This document shows, in pieces, positions 45,886 through 58,227 of a stretch of 64,000 nucleotides of DNA (position 1 is the first letter of the stretch; the number at the start of each line of letters is the position of its first letter). A program made the translations under genes and the position numbers. This stretch comes from Agrocybe praecox (lineage: Eukaryota > Basidiomycota > Agaricomycetes > Agaricales > Agrocybaceae). The DNA is taken from assembly GCA_964017145.1 (NCBI GenBank), contig OZ024847.1, positions 1,798,001 through 1,862,000 of the forward strand. Direction: 5' to 3'. The notes beneath the pieces were generated by a model. It ran no database searches. It was not told the DNA's origin and saw nothing but the letters and a program-made list of their open reading frames with translations.

Positions 45886-47142
45886 ATGGATCTTTCGAGT
45901 AGTAGTATATCTAAAGGAAACGAGGCTAATTTTGATGGGCTGATGCTGGCGTCGCTGTCCTATGGTGAGGCCTTTCCGAGGTTGCAACTGCTTCATCGTA
46001 TCTGATAGTGATCCCAGGCGCCTTGGTCATGCTTTACATCCAAGTTAGCCAGGTCCTCGTTCGTCGCCCAGAACGTGGTCGACTTTTCTGGCTCATTGTC
46101 TTTTACTCGGGCGCACTCTTTCCGCTGACGACTATAGCCTTCATCGGGAAGGTGAAATTCGTCCAAACTATGTACATCAATAATCTTAGTGGGGAGGATG
46201 GTGCAAGAAAGTACATTTTAAACCACTCCGGGGAATGGGCAAATGTTATGAGTCAAGTGTGGTAAGTCATGGGCGTTTAAAGGCCGTTGTCTACGGGAGA
46301 TTAAATGTGAATATTTTGTGAAGCACAACACTGGTTCCTTGGATCGGCGATCTCTTGATAGTAGGCAACATTCCTTTCGTTAAGCCTGAGATGTTATGTA
46401 CTCAAATTAATTTCCAATCAGCTCTACCGATTGACGGTCATCTGGAATCGAAGAGTGATCGCTGTTCTCCCAGGGATCATCTACTTGGGCCGTGTTGGTA
46501 GGGATTATCAATGACCATAACCGTTCGTGCATTGAAACTCGTTTTACAGCCATGTCCATCCCTCTCCTCATCTCCCAAATCCGAAACGTACCCGAACCTC
46601 ATGCCCAGACTTACAGCCTCGCATTCTACATTCTCTGCGTGTGTCTAAACGTTATGGCGACTTCACTCATTTGCCTGCGCCTTTTCATGATGCGCCATAA
46701 AGCCGTACGCGTGCTAGGCACTCTTCAAGCCACCCTTTACAATTCGTTCATGACAATGTTTGTCGAGAGTGGAGCTTTGTTCACTATCTGGGGTGCTACC
46801 TACCTCGCCCTCAAGGCACAAAACAGCTGGGCTCAAGACATATTCCTGCAATCTTATCCTTATGTAATCGTAAGTAATATCCTTCAACGCTATCTTGTTT
46901 CGACTTGACAAATCATCACATGTGCTATACAGGCTCTAACGCGTATGCTCATCATTCTTCGAATGGCTCAAGACCGGGCATGGTCAAAAGATCTCATCAC
47001 TGCTGCGGACACTGGCGTGCTTGATTGGGAGGTATCCTCCATGAATAGCCTGTCTTTAGATCATTCTAAGCCTGGAGGTATGAGCCAAATTTTGCCGGCC
47101 AAGTTTAGAGACGACTCGTTGAGTTCGAGAAGCACAAGATGA
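45886..47142 (+). CDS. Seven-helix-type membrane protein, basidiomycete family
   Basis: Exons 45886-45964, 46018-46261, 46324-46360, 46422-46497, 46550-46869 and 46933-47142 join in frame to give 321 residues. Hydrophobic helices: LVMLYIQVSQVL; LFWLIVFYSGALFPLTTIAF; CTTLVPWIGDLLI; VIAVLPGIIYLGRV; LAFYILCVCLNVMATSLICL; NSFMTMFVESGALFTIWGAT; and the DIFLQSYPYVIALTRMLIIL region. The LYRLTVIWNRR loop after helix 3 is typical of a large multi-pass family expanded in Agaricomycetes that resembles receptors but has no known ligand. The C-terminal tail is Ser-rich and polar. Topology with the short 37-base exon 3 is well supported by phase. Confidence 0.8.
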
Positions 47143-47601
47143 AGGAATTTGGAATTATTTACCTGAGCGTTGGCTTATACATTGTACATACACCAGTTGT
47201 TTCATTCGCACAATTCTTTGATATATTACTATATTACTATGCTATCTTCCTAATACGATGAGCTGTCCGAACTTCGTGCTGAATGGGCCATTTGGTCTCC
47301 GAGGTTTAGAGTTAGCCCATGTCGCCCATGTCATGAAGGAATCTAAATATTCAAGTCACTTGTTAAATATTGCAAGACCCAGCAATGATTGATGATTACG
47401 AAAGAGATGCAAAGAAAGTCGAAAGGCAAGCCAGTAGATAGTTTGTGCAATATAAAAGGTATACATAAATAACAGAAGTTGAAAATAGATGCGATCGTCC
47501 AGTTGAAAATGAATAGTATGACCGTTTAGAAGAGAAAAGACCGACAGCTTAATATTGGCTTGGCACATCTTGAAAAAGGCTGATTTCGTTCGTTTTATTA
47601 G

Positions 47602-49274
47602 TTAGTCCCAGTCGTCGTCATCATCATCGTCGTCGTCGTCACTGTCACCGAGACGTTTATTGCGTTCCTGTAAGGCTGCAGCAAGTGCAGAAGTCAAGTC
47701 TCCACCTCCTGCCGCTGCCGCTGCACCACCAGCGGCTGCTCCTACAGCTGCCCCTGCTGCAGCAGATGATCCAGCATCGAGAGAAGGAGATGAAGTTCTT
47801 GGTGCAGGTCCATCTGTCTTCCGCAAAACGTGTATACCCTTTCCTTGAATGGACGCAAGTAGATCTGATCTTCCTGCCTGGGGAGGGGGCAGCACAGGTT
47901 TCACAGTAGATCCTCCAGGAGGGGGAGGGGGAGGTGGAGGGGCCGTGTCTCCCCTCGTTGCTGTCGGTGGTGGTGGTGGCGGAGGAGGAGGAGGAGGAGA
48001 GACGCCATTCCCAGCGAATGTGGGGGGAGGTGGCGGCGGCGGCGGAGGGGGAGGGGGAGGGGGAGGAACGGCTACGGTAGATGCTTCCTCTTCTCGCGCC
48101 ACCGGTGGGAAGGGATGAGCTTGTCTTGCGGGCGGTGGGGGCGGTCGTGGAGGTTGAGTAGGGGGACGCGGAGGAGGAGGAGGAGCCACTTGAGAAGACC
48201 TTGTGGGCGGAGGTGGGGGTTGATTACTTGTAGGTGCAGTCCTACGGGGCGGAGGCGGTGGTGTCGGTGTGCTTACTTCTTCTGTAATATTAGCAGACAC
48301 AGGAGCCCTCGGGGGTGGATGTGGACGGCTCGGTGGAGCAGGAGGACGAGACGGAGGCGGTGGAATATGCCCATTCCCATTCTGAGAACGAGGAGGCGGA
48401 GGAGGCGGAGGATGATGATTAGACGCTTGAGAAGATGTACTTCCGTTTGCTACATGTCGTCTCGCAGGCGCAGGAGGAGCAGGAGGCTTAGACTTCTTGG
48501 TAGCAGCAGCAGCAGCTTCTTGTTGTGGATATTCACGAGCAAAATTCTTGATGAATTCCATCTCACGTTGCACAACATCTTTCCCTACGGCCCCTTCCAG
48601 GTCGTTCACTAACGCTGTCCATGATGGATCTACACCTTTCGAAGTGTATCCTGACTCTGCATCGTAGCCTACATGAGCAACATGTACGAAAGAGCCCGAC
48701 TGAGGCCCAGATATCATTGATTTGTCAATTTTTCCTCCTTTGGCCGGACTCTTCTTCTTCTCAGTACGCGCCTTGCCTGGTTTCTTTTGTTAGAAATCCT
48801 TTGCCGATAAGATGGTTACAATGCACTGACCAGACTTAGCACCTTTCTTTGCCTTCGTCCACTTCTTGTGAAAGGTCTTTGCTTCAGATTCATCTGCAAA
48901 AACAAATCCAATCATACATTTCTGAGGATAGTGAGATAAAACCACAATGATCCATGAGAAGCATTTCGTACGTCACCAGCAAACGAAAGGAAGAAATTTC
49001 TGTCTTGATTCAATTCTAAACCCTCATACAATTCGTGATCCCATATTACACCTCGTGTGCCATCTAGATCAACCATCTTGAAATGATGAGTATTTGTATT
49101 TTGCTCAGACATAATCGACAGGGCGCCCTGAAGTCCAGCGTAAGACCATTTATTGGGTTGGGGATAAGCGTAATAGATTCGAGCCAAAGCAGCATAGTGG
49201 ACCTTATTACTCGTCCCAAGCGCGTTTCTGAGTCGAGTTTTCTCGCCATCGTCGAGCGTTGACTGAGATGGCAT
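47602..49274 (-). CDS. Wiskott-Aldrich syndrome protein homologue (WASP/Las17-type)
   Basis: Exons 48972-49274, 48831-48921 and 47602-48776 give 522 residues. The N-terminal WH1 domain (about 10-125) includes YYAYPQPNKWSYAGLQGAL and IWDHELYEGLELNQDRNFF. It is followed by a basic stretch, then a CRIB motif (MISGPQSGSFVHVAHVG) for Rho-GTPase binding, and the DPSWTALVNDLEGAVGKD segment. The long proline-rich middle has many PPPPPP runs for profilin and SH3 partners. A WH2 actin-binding motif (RSDLLASIQGKGIHVLRKT) is followed by a central-like helix (LTSALAAALQERNKRL). The acidic tail ends in DDDWD, with the C-terminal Trp that contacts Arp2/3. The protein promotes branched actin nucleation at endocytic patches. 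Fragments of this gene occur in the elements at 9.3-10.3 and 17.6-18.9 kb. Confidence 0.95.
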
Positions 49275-50559
49275 ATCAGCCTACGAATGCCTTGGGAAAG
49301 TGGTGGTAAGAAAGAAAGAGATTCTAGCGGTGTCTACTGCCACTGCGCGCTGCGATTATGGATAGCTTTGTGACAGTCACAGAGGCACTGTCTATAATGT
49401 ATTAGACAATAATGCAGGCCCGCCATCGCTGCGGCGCACCACCATTGTCTAAGTCTTCACCTGAACAAGGCCACTTTTTTGTGCACAATTTGGCGATGTA
49501 ATTATAATGGCAGTCATTCGTTGTTCTTTTTCTTTCTTTTTTCGCATTTTTGGCCACTAATAATCTGAAGAAAACTACTTAATGAGGCAATTTTAGTGAT
49601 ACGCTAATGTCTGTCAAAAACATAAAACATAAAACATTGGTAGTCTACAAAATAGCGGTCGACGGAATTTTCGAAAACATGTTAGTTCATCATGATTGGA
49701 CCATTGAATAAGTAGGTGCATCGGCGCCAGCCGTGTGAACCTCATCACTCTCCTGTGTGCTTGTACTTGTCAATTGGCGAATATAGGATCAACTCTTCTA
49801 TTTTCTTCCCAACTCTCCTAAGTAATGGATATGTTACCCACGCTTGAAATGTTCATCCAGAGGTGGAAACATATGACGACCCACAGATTTTCATTTGCAA
49901 GTCAAAAAAGGTTTCAAAAGCCATCAAGGACGCTTTTGTGTTAATTGACCAACTAAAAAGTATCTTTGACATCATGGATGTAAATTACATCTATTCTCAT
50001 GGAGCGAGGTCTTGAAGCCAGACGTTATTGGTGGAAGAGGTTTCAGCTCAGCTAGTATTATCCGGAGAAGCATCGTTGTCTATAGTCAAGAGAAAAGACG
50101 GAATCCAATGCGAGAAGAAGGACGACCGACGTCGAAGTCCAATTCAGTAGAAATCAGCGGTTATACTATATTTTCCCTCCGCAGCCCTTTTCTCGCCTTC
50201 AAGAGAAACTCGTTTGGTACCCATATCACAGCGCACGAGTTGCCCTATTTGTCGTGAGATGGAGAGAATGCTAAAGGACTTCGTTCCTTTATACGCAACA
50301 CTCCAGTTCAAGCGCAGCAGGAAATGGAGTAGATAAAACACCAGATCAGTAATTATAAGTAGCGTGGAGGAGCCAATTACCGGGACAAGTCTTTAAAGAG
50401 GACCAGATAACCGTCGTGGTAAATTTTCTATGAATGGCATCAAGGAACAACTTTTGCGAGGAATCCCGCCATAGGTGAACGATAGGATTTCCATTTGATA
50501 TAATTGTCAATACAAATTTGAGATTCACGAGGATTACAATAGGCCAGTATCCCAATAGC
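49275..50559. other. Intergenic stretch, no supported gene
   Basis: Contains the WASP upstream region, with a small hairpin TGTCTATAATGTATTAGACA at about 49390-49410, and the 3' flank of the oxoprolinase-like gene. No coding frame is convincing. Confidence 0.5.
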
Positions 50560-52825
50560 CTAAAATGCAGCCTGCGCTGCTGCTCTTTCAGCGATAGAAC
50601 CTCGCGGTTCCCATGCCTTTATGTGTGCGTGTGCAGCCTTCGTGGTACCCTCGGGAGCACCCCAGGCTCCACCTCCAGGCGTCTCAATCACCAATTGATC
50701 GCCTTTTCCCATCCAAACCGTAGCCTTTCCACCAATGTTAATATTTCGGGTGAGGACACCGGCCTTTTCATCCAAATCACCGTCTCCTTCTCTGCAATTT
50801 TTTATCCAGGTGTTTCGGCCCATTGCTCCAGGGCCTCCACCTTCCTCGCCGTATGGCTGACGCGTGCGTCTCTAAAAGAACATAAGTATTACGCACCAAT
50901 AGTGAGAAATTTGAAAATAAGCCCACCTCGGATAATATTGAAACCTGCATCGGTTCCAAGAATTCTATGGAGCGAACTACACCTTCGCCTCCATGCCATT
51001 TCCCAACGCCTCCTGAACTAGTGCGCAAACCGAACTGATGAATCATGACGGGATATCTCCTCTCCAAGATCTCAACATCTCCTATGCGAGTATTAGTTAT
51101 GTGTGTGTGGACACCATCTGTACCGTGCCACCCAGGTCCAGCGCCGGAACCTCCTGCAATAGTCTTGTACACAATGAAAGGTCATGAGATGAAGACCCTC
51201 GAAATAAGCTTTCATACCTCATAATATCCCCATCCCGCTATACTGTTCCCGTCTTTATCCTTACCGCCGGCACCGAAAGTCAGATTACTGACGCCCATGT
51301 AAGATGAAATGACAACGGCAAATCTGATTGCAAGGCGCTTACTTGGTACAGCCTTGACTAGCCGCACACGCATGGAACGCTTTCAAAACGACATCCACAA
51401 TCCGCTGAGAAGTTAGCACATTTCCCCCACAGACGGCAGCCGTGCGTGAAGGTGCAAGAAGTGATTTCTGGGGAATTTTAACTAGAATAGAATAAATCGG
51501 TTTAACAACGAGTAAAATGAACCGATATAAATTAAGCGTGTGCCTACTTTCAAGTGGGACAAGACACCCAGCGTTAAGAGGGATATCTAGATCCAGCATT
51601 GCTCTCATGCAGTAAATCACAGCTGAGTGAACAACTGAAATAGGCGCGTTGAGGTTTCCGCGAACTTCGCACCCTGTTCCTTCAAAATCTAGAACAGCTG
51701 ATCCTTTTTCCTCGTTGATTTTGACTTTGAGCGCGATCTGGGGCCAGGATAAATTTTCTGGAATTCTAAAATTTGCCAAAAAGAAAATTACCGGTGAGCC
51801 GTCATCAAGGTAGTCAATGGCCGACAGTTCGTTGGTTCCGGCACGTTTGACAACATCTTTCAATAGATTGCGGACGGACATCTCTGCATTATTTCGGATG
51901 TGGTACATGTACTCCTGAACGGTTTCCAGACCATAGTCGTCCACAACTAAAGCCGGCGCAGAGGAATTAGAGTTGAACCAAGAATAAACGATCAAAATTC
52001 TCACTCGCATGAATTAGTTGTATACCTTTATGGTTAGCTGCTACTTGCTAAAAATGAGTAAGTGTGAGCGTGAGTACCCAGTAAAGATGCTGTGATTCAT
52101 ACTGCTTTCAAGTCACTTTCGACATCCCGGATATTGCGGCACCCTGAGCTTCCTGGGTATTGACCAGGCTTAGTTACCATGTAATCGATCAAGCCCTCTT
52201 TATCGAATACGCCGCCATTGACTATCTTGAAGCTCACGATTTCGGCTCCTTCTTCGAAGAGGTTGACAGACGTGGGTGGCATTGAGCCGGGTAAAATACC
52301 ACCTATATCTGCATGATGCCCTCGTGACGCAGTGAAGAAGATGATCTCATTGGTTTTAGAGTCAAAAACAGGCGTTATGATAGTTATATCTGGCAAATGG
52401 CTAGAAGAGAGTTATTAGCTAGCGTTTGAAAAGGGGCCGAATCCGACATACGATCCGCCTGCGTGAGGAGAGTTCGTCATCAGAACATCGCCCTCTTTGA
52501 GAGTGTCTCCATACAGATTCATTTGATATTTTACAGCACTTGTCAAAATGGCTTCAATCATCGGATTAGACAGGGGTATAAGCAAAGAAACTCACAAGCT
52601 CATGGAACCAAGATGTATGGGAATGAACGGCGCGTTTGCGACTAAGTCTCCATCTGGGGCGAAAAGAGCACAGGAAAAGTCAAGACGTTCCTTGATGTTT
52701 GTGCTGATAGAAGTTTGCTGTAATGAACGACCCATTGCCTCCGCGACGCTCATGAAGCGATTGGCAAATAAGGTCAGCAGAATCGGATCTGGACCATTAC
52801 TGGGTGTCTTGGTTGCTTCAGACAT
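50560..52825 (-). CDS. Stand-alone hydantoinase B / 5-oxoprolinase C-terminal-half protein
   Basis: A minus-strand gene with several introns, ATG 52825 to TAG 50560, giving about 560-590 residues. It starts [20 protein letters not shown], followed by [36 protein letters not shown] and [10 protein letters not shown], which is the usual opening of HyuB. Next come [83 protein letters not shown], and the ending [13 protein letters not shown]. The family cleaves 5-oxoproline or hydantoins with ATP together with the HyuA half. Fungal 5-oxoprolinases are usually one chain of about 1300 residues with HyuA first. Here no HyuA half is present: the next gene upstream, starting 386 bases away, is divergent and unrelated. 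Confidence 0.88.
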
Positions 52826-53210
52826 TGTGGTGAAGGTTGAGATGGTTTTCCGAATTATGGGCTCTTATACCGCCCCACTTGCCAAATTCCGTATGTATTC
52901 CGCCGGGTCCCCGTAACGGCCTTGGGGCAATTCCTCATCGATTCCAAAGCTGATGAATGTAATCGATGAGATGCAATAATATATAAGCTCTGAAGAAATT
53001 TACCTCAAGGGATATATTCCAGAATGGATGCTAAAGGGACGGTCATTGAGTGTAAGGTAACAAAGCCTCCAAGGCAATGAGACGGCAAAAGCGGCCCGGT
53101 CAGCGAGAAACGAACTTTGAATTTTCGAACTTTCGAACTTTCTACTACTGCAATGATCATCTGAACAGCGTTTTTATCAACCTTGACACGTCCATCTACT
53201 TACTCTCGAC
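52826..53210. promoter_or_regulatory. Divergent promoter between HyuB-like gene and UBR7
   Basis: 385 bases between two ATGs on opposite strands. A TATATAAG element lies near 52979-52986 in the UBR7 direction. No HyuA coding sequence is seen here. Confidence 0.45.
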
Positions 53211-54859
53211 ATGTCTTCAGCTTCAACTCTATCAGAATATCTTAACTCTCAGGAAGAGTTGGTCAGAGAAGCTGCTCTTGCGCTCCCACACCAGTTTTCG
53301 CAATGTACCTACTCTTTAGGACCGCTGAGGTACGATTGTCAACAAACTCGAATTAGTTTCACACCAACAGATTTTGTCTCGTGTAGACAAGCTGTATACC
53401 TATGCTCTACTTGCCCGGAGATTCGCGGCTTATGCTCTGCTTGTTCAGTTGCATGTCATACAGATCATGAACAAATCGAGTTGTAAGTCCTTTCTACGTT
53501 CTCAGCTATCAATTACACTAGTTAACCCCCCGAAAATCTTCCGCGGAATCGCAACAGGTTTCCAAAGAGAAGGTTTCGTTGTGATTGCCCGACAGCTGCA
53601 ATAGCACATAACTGCACCCTTCACCTAAAGCTTGAACCGGAGAATATTCAGAATCAGTATGGGCAAAACTTCAAAGGTACCTTCTGCCGATGCCACAGGA
53701 CTTATGACCCAAACAAGGAGAAGGAAGCCATGATACAATGTCTTGCATGCGAAGTTCGTTCGTGCCTAGTCCATTCATGTCCAGTGGGATATATCTGTTG
53801 ACTTACTTCACGGACACGCCAGGACTGGTTCCATGAATCATGCTGCAATCTTCGCGAGAGACCTGCTTCTCGAGAAGCTTCTCCAGAGGCGCTCCAAGAG
53901 AATTTGAACATAAGCCAGGCCTCCGGCAATGACACGATCGATGACGGAGCGTCCGACTCGTCGTCTACCGGCCTTCCCCCACCCTTGATTTCCGGTGAAG
54001 ACTATGAGAGTTTCGTGTGTGGCGAATGTATCTCTCGGAATCCAACCTTGAGACGATGGGCGGGAACAAGCGGTGTCATGATGATCGTCCGTGACAGTCC
54101 AAGCGAGCCATGGCGTCGTCTAAATGGATCAGTCAAGGCAACCCCAGAGTTTATTGAAATAGATGATTCTCAACCGGCGTCTTCCATCGGAGTCAAACGC
54201 CCTTTGTCGCCTTCTGCGGTGGAAGGACCCGAGATCAAACGTGCAAAGGGATCTTCATCAACTTCATTATGTCTTGCACCTCCCGAAGAATCCATTGCCC
54301 AAAAAATATTGTCATCTTTAGAGGTTGACCGCGAATCGTCTTTAGGCACGGGAGACATTTTCCTTACTCCAGGTTTCATGGATAGATGGTGTCACTGTGA
54401 TTCGGTTAGTTATTCCGTTCCCCTATCGCTTAAGAGTCTTATTTTTGTCACATCTAGTGTCTACCATCATTGAAAGCGAATCCTTATCTTCTAGAGGAAG
54501 AGGAAACATATGAACCCCCCGATGATCCTGATTCCGGTACGTGTATAACATCTTGTTTTGCACAAGCCCTGACTCCGATTACACCCAGGCCTCTCTCTTG
54601 AAGAGCTAGGCATGCGAGCACTTGAGAGACTTCCACGCGACAAGGCCATTGATGGCATCCATGCTTTCAATGCAATGAGGTATGTCCCCTAATTCCGTGA
54701 ACGCAATCTAATAGAGTAAATGACTTCATTGGGAACAGAAATGATCTGGTGAAATTCTTGCGCCCCTTCGCCCAGGACGGGAAAGTGGTCAATGAAACCG
54801 ATGTCCGAGAGTTCTTTTCTTCTCTGACAGACGCTGCAAAAAGAGGCCGCGAAGAATAG
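53211..54859 (+). CDS. UBR-box and PHD-finger protein (UBR7-like putative E3 ubiquitin ligase)
   Basis: A multi-exon gene from ATG 53211 to TAG 54857-54859, about 460 residues. The UBR box contains CTYSLGPLRYDCQQTR..YLCSTC, LCSACSVACHTDHEQIELF, and PKRKFRCDCPT, with the zinc-binding Cys/His set. A PHD finger follows: GTFCRCHRTYDPN, MIQCLACEDWFHESCC across a GTTCGT..CCAG intron, then FVCGECISRNPTL. The middle is disordered (VKRPLSPSAVEGPEIKRAKG). The C-terminal region has FMDRWCHCDSCLPSL, MRALERLPRDKAIDGIHAFN and VREFFSSLTDAAKRG. In animals UBR7 acts on histone H2B; the yeast relative is Mlo2. It is probably nuclear. The order and spacing of domains match the family closely. Confidence 0.92.
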
Positions 54860-56367
54860 CTCGATCAAGCGAACAGTGTTCACACAGAAATTTTGTTTTT
54901 CTATTCATCTTTCTTGGTGCAATTGATACCACACATCGTATGTGTCCATGTCTTGGTGTATCCTTAACACTGGTTATGACTGCGTAAAGTCATTTCTATT
55001 TGCATGCTATCAAGTGTGAAATAACGATATTTTTCTCATGTTATGCCTGCTGTCCCGAAGTTGACTCTTAGGCTGCTCTTCAAAGTGGGTTTTTTATAGT
55101 TCTCAATCTTCTACTTTCTGCGTACCACGAGTCAATTGATCTGAGAGCGTCGATAGAGTGACCAAGTCCCGTGTTCGACTATATATCCTCATGAAAAAAA
55201 TGATGTGTTCAATAATTCGGCTCGTCACCTTGACCTAGGTCCTGTTCTACTCCAATTGCGGGATCTTTACGCCATCCTACACGGTTAGTTAATTTTTAGT
55301 AATGAATCCAGACTGACCTTTGTCGATTTGGAGGAGACTGCGGATGGTTTTATATTATACTAACCACTGGACAAAATTTCTACACTGCCCCCAAGCTTAA
55401 GCTGGTACGGGAACGGATAGCCGTAAATGCTCTCCCATGGCGTGTTCCTTATTTTTGCGTTTACACTATCGACTGGAGGAAGTGCTAACGAGGATTCATC
55501 TCACCTGTAGAAATTTGTACAGTTATCGCATACTAGTGCTCATACAAACGGTTGTTTTTGTCGACCTTTTGAGAGGATCTCTGGTCACCTATATGTTGTC
55601 ATAAGTATGCAAGTATGCAAAGTGCTCCAAACTCTCATGTTCTGCTTCTTCGTCGGTACGGTATGTGCGATACGAGTGGGAGTAAAACATTCAATTCGGG
55701 AAACAAAATACAATCTCTCAGATGGTGGAGGTGGCCGAGTTTGACATCTTTTCATTTACGTAGGAAAGATTTGCAAACCCGTGTGGTTCGCGTGAAACTA
55801 CAAAGTAGTACTTCAAGTTGGGTAGCAGCCTGGCTCCCAGCTTCAAAGGGCAGCTCGGTGTTTTCATACCGGAAACGAGCATCTCCGATTTCTCAGGGCT
55901 TCTTTTTAAGAAGAGCGCTTACAATCGACCGAGCGCATGGTAAACCACTATCACTACAATCTTATAGGTGTTGAGTCGTTGTCTGTGATTCATAGGCAGG
56001 AGGAAACTTCGGATGATTTGTTTTGCAGATATAACAAAATCTTTTATGCCCCAAAAAGTTGACAAATACTCAGGTTCAGACGCTAGTCATTTGATAGTAA
56101 AAAGCTTTTTTTAACAAAAATTCTAAGATCTATAACTACATACATACTTCTAAAGCAGATTGGTACGTGTACAATTGAACTATACGAAAGATCCTCCTGA
56201 AAATCTAGAAAAATGCGATGCGAAAACAGCATAGTAAAGGGGTATAAATAATGACGCAGGTGAATAATGACCTTGTGTCGGAATGCAAGAAACTTGGGCC
56301 ATCCATGAACGTCCAGGCGCAAGTACAGCTGTATGTCTTCGCAGACAGAGCGGTGAAAGTACCAGAC
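54860..56367. other. Intergenic stretch, no supported gene
   Basis: 3' flanks of UBR7 and the acyl-CoA oxidase gene. A 119-codon plus-strand frame at 55615 lacks coding character. I checked one stretch near 55138-55195 for a tRNA and found no cloverleaf. Confidence 0.45.
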
Positions 56368-58227
56368 CTATAGAACAGCCTGGAATATTTCCATCTGTGG
56401 AACAGCATTGCCTGAAAATACAGGTAGGGTCTCCAGATAATCCTTCCACGACTCATCAGACACAATGGGGGCGGAGACATAATTTTCGATCCCGAGTTGG
56501 TCGAGGTACTCGTCCAGGTGGACCATGAATGAGGTTATTGCCGAGTCTTCGCGAAGACGTTGCTCCATCCGAGTGATACCTCCTTGTTCGGAATACCAGG
56601 CAGGATCTTGTCGGATGATTGCAGATTCATATACGTCAAGGATTGGCTTCGGAAGACCAGCTTTAACTGCGGCAGAATAGGCCAACGCATGACCCATGGC
56701 TTCGATAACGATTTGCGACTGGGGTAGAATGAGGAAGTTGAAAGCATCGCTGCGGTGTTCACAATTCAAAGAAAGGAAGAGGTCCGAGTTCTCCTGTATA
56801 AGTGATGCTGCGTGTTGAGCGAGAAGCGACTCTGAAGCATCGGGCATCGGGATTTCGACATGTTTCTGCAGTAGTTCGGAGAACAGACGTATGCATAGTG
56901 TTAACACATCGCCTTCTGCAATTATGACACCTTTGCCGTCATTCTACCAAGAGATTGTCGTTAATTTGGTAAATGAAACTCGCGTTGAATGGCTTACCTC
57001 TATTTTTGCCATGTAATTTTGCTCGAAAGTGCCTTGAGCTCCGCACCGCTCTGATACCTCCGAGACACATCTTTGGAAATGTCGACAGACAGTCGCCTTG
57101 ATGACAACAGACATGGCATGACGAAGGCGATGGTCAGAAACTTCTTCCATTGCATATCGAACAGCCGTGGGATACCAATTGGCCATGACCATTCCGACTG
57201 CAGTGGCATGGGCGATGGGCCATTGTTGAGTGCGGAACGTGATGATAGGAGTTGGGAGGTTGTTTTTGCCGAGGAGAGACCGATGCATAGAGTATTTTCC
57301 ACCAATGTAAGCGATAGATTTAATGGCTGAGATCCATGGAGCGGGCACGGCCATTGTTCCCAGTTGAATTCGCCAGATCTCGTTCCACCACGCTTCCAAA
57401 GGACGCGCCGGTTTGGCGATGTCGTTTATATCCGATGCGACGAGAGCACTGGGAGGTAAGTGTACGTGGTTAAAGCTCGTGATTGAGAAATCGAGGGGTC
57501 CTGTTCCACTACGCGGAGGAAGCCTAATAGAGTTCACCCCTGCGTGCATTTCGCGTTCATTACAGATTGGTACCACAAAAAATCGACAACCACGGTCTTC
57601 TCCGTCGACGATGAGACGAGCCATTACGAGAGCGACCTTAGGGATGTTGAAAGAAGGTGTTGACGCGGGCATGAACCTTAATAACAGTGAACTTAGTTTA
57701 CTATAAAAAAGTGGATAGAAAGCTCCTGGCTTACTTGGCGGCTTCTTCGCGTGGGGTATGTAGAATATACCCATCTGGGGTCTTCGTAGCAGTTGTTTCG
57801 ATGTTGAAGGAATCCAGACCGTGACCACGCTCAGTTAGAAGGTATATGCCAACGGTGTCAAATCGTAGCAAACGCTGAACGAGCGGTTTGAAGTCGGGCC
57901 GCCGTCTTAGGTGACGGGACAAAGTACCAATTGTTAAGCCGATGTGAGCGGCCAACATGGTGAACAGGGCAATATCCAGGGACAGTATTGGATCACACAT
58001 GAGTGACCAAAATCTGGGAGAGCAAAATTGAACATCTTGCGACGTCAGACCTATCGTAGTAAAAACAAAAGGTTAGCTTGGCAAGGTGTGGAGCACATGT
58101 ACGACGACTGACGATAGGTTTGCATGATGAGTCTAGCTCTCTGGTAAGAGAGAGAGACTTGTTCATCACGAGAAAGGAGTTCAGATCGTACGTTGAACAA
58201 AGGGTGAAGGTATAGTTGATTAGACAT
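56368..58227 (-). CDS. Acyl-CoA oxidase / acyl-CoA dehydrogenase-like protein
   Basis: A minus-strand gene with several introns, start ATG 58227, stop 56368, about 560-600 residues. The N-terminal helical domain reads LYLHPLFNVRSELLSRDEQV, then YRLTSQDVQFCSPRFWSL. The FAD/substrate middle domain shows LLTERGHGLDSFNIETTATK, YILHTPREEAAKFMP and RGCRFFVVPICNE. The C-terminal helical domains include RCGAQGTFEQNYMAKIE (the conserved RCGAQG turn) and NDGKGVIIAEGDVLTLCIRL. The first step of fatty acyl-CoA beta-oxidation, FAD-dependent, is the family reaction. The C-terminus ends FQAVL without a clear peroxisomal SKL signal, so location is uncertain. Its length is somewhat below classical peroxisomal oxidases. 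Confidence 0.85.

Noticed and set aside
47849..48612. Long plus-strand frames rich in Gly or Arg opposite the WASP proline tract
   Set aside because: They are antisense shadows of the proline-coding repeats; the minus strand has WH1, CRIB, WH2 and acidic features.
55138..55195. Possible tRNA (GTGTTCGAC near 55170)
   Set aside because: No acceptor stem or D-arm can be paired around the TTCGA motif.
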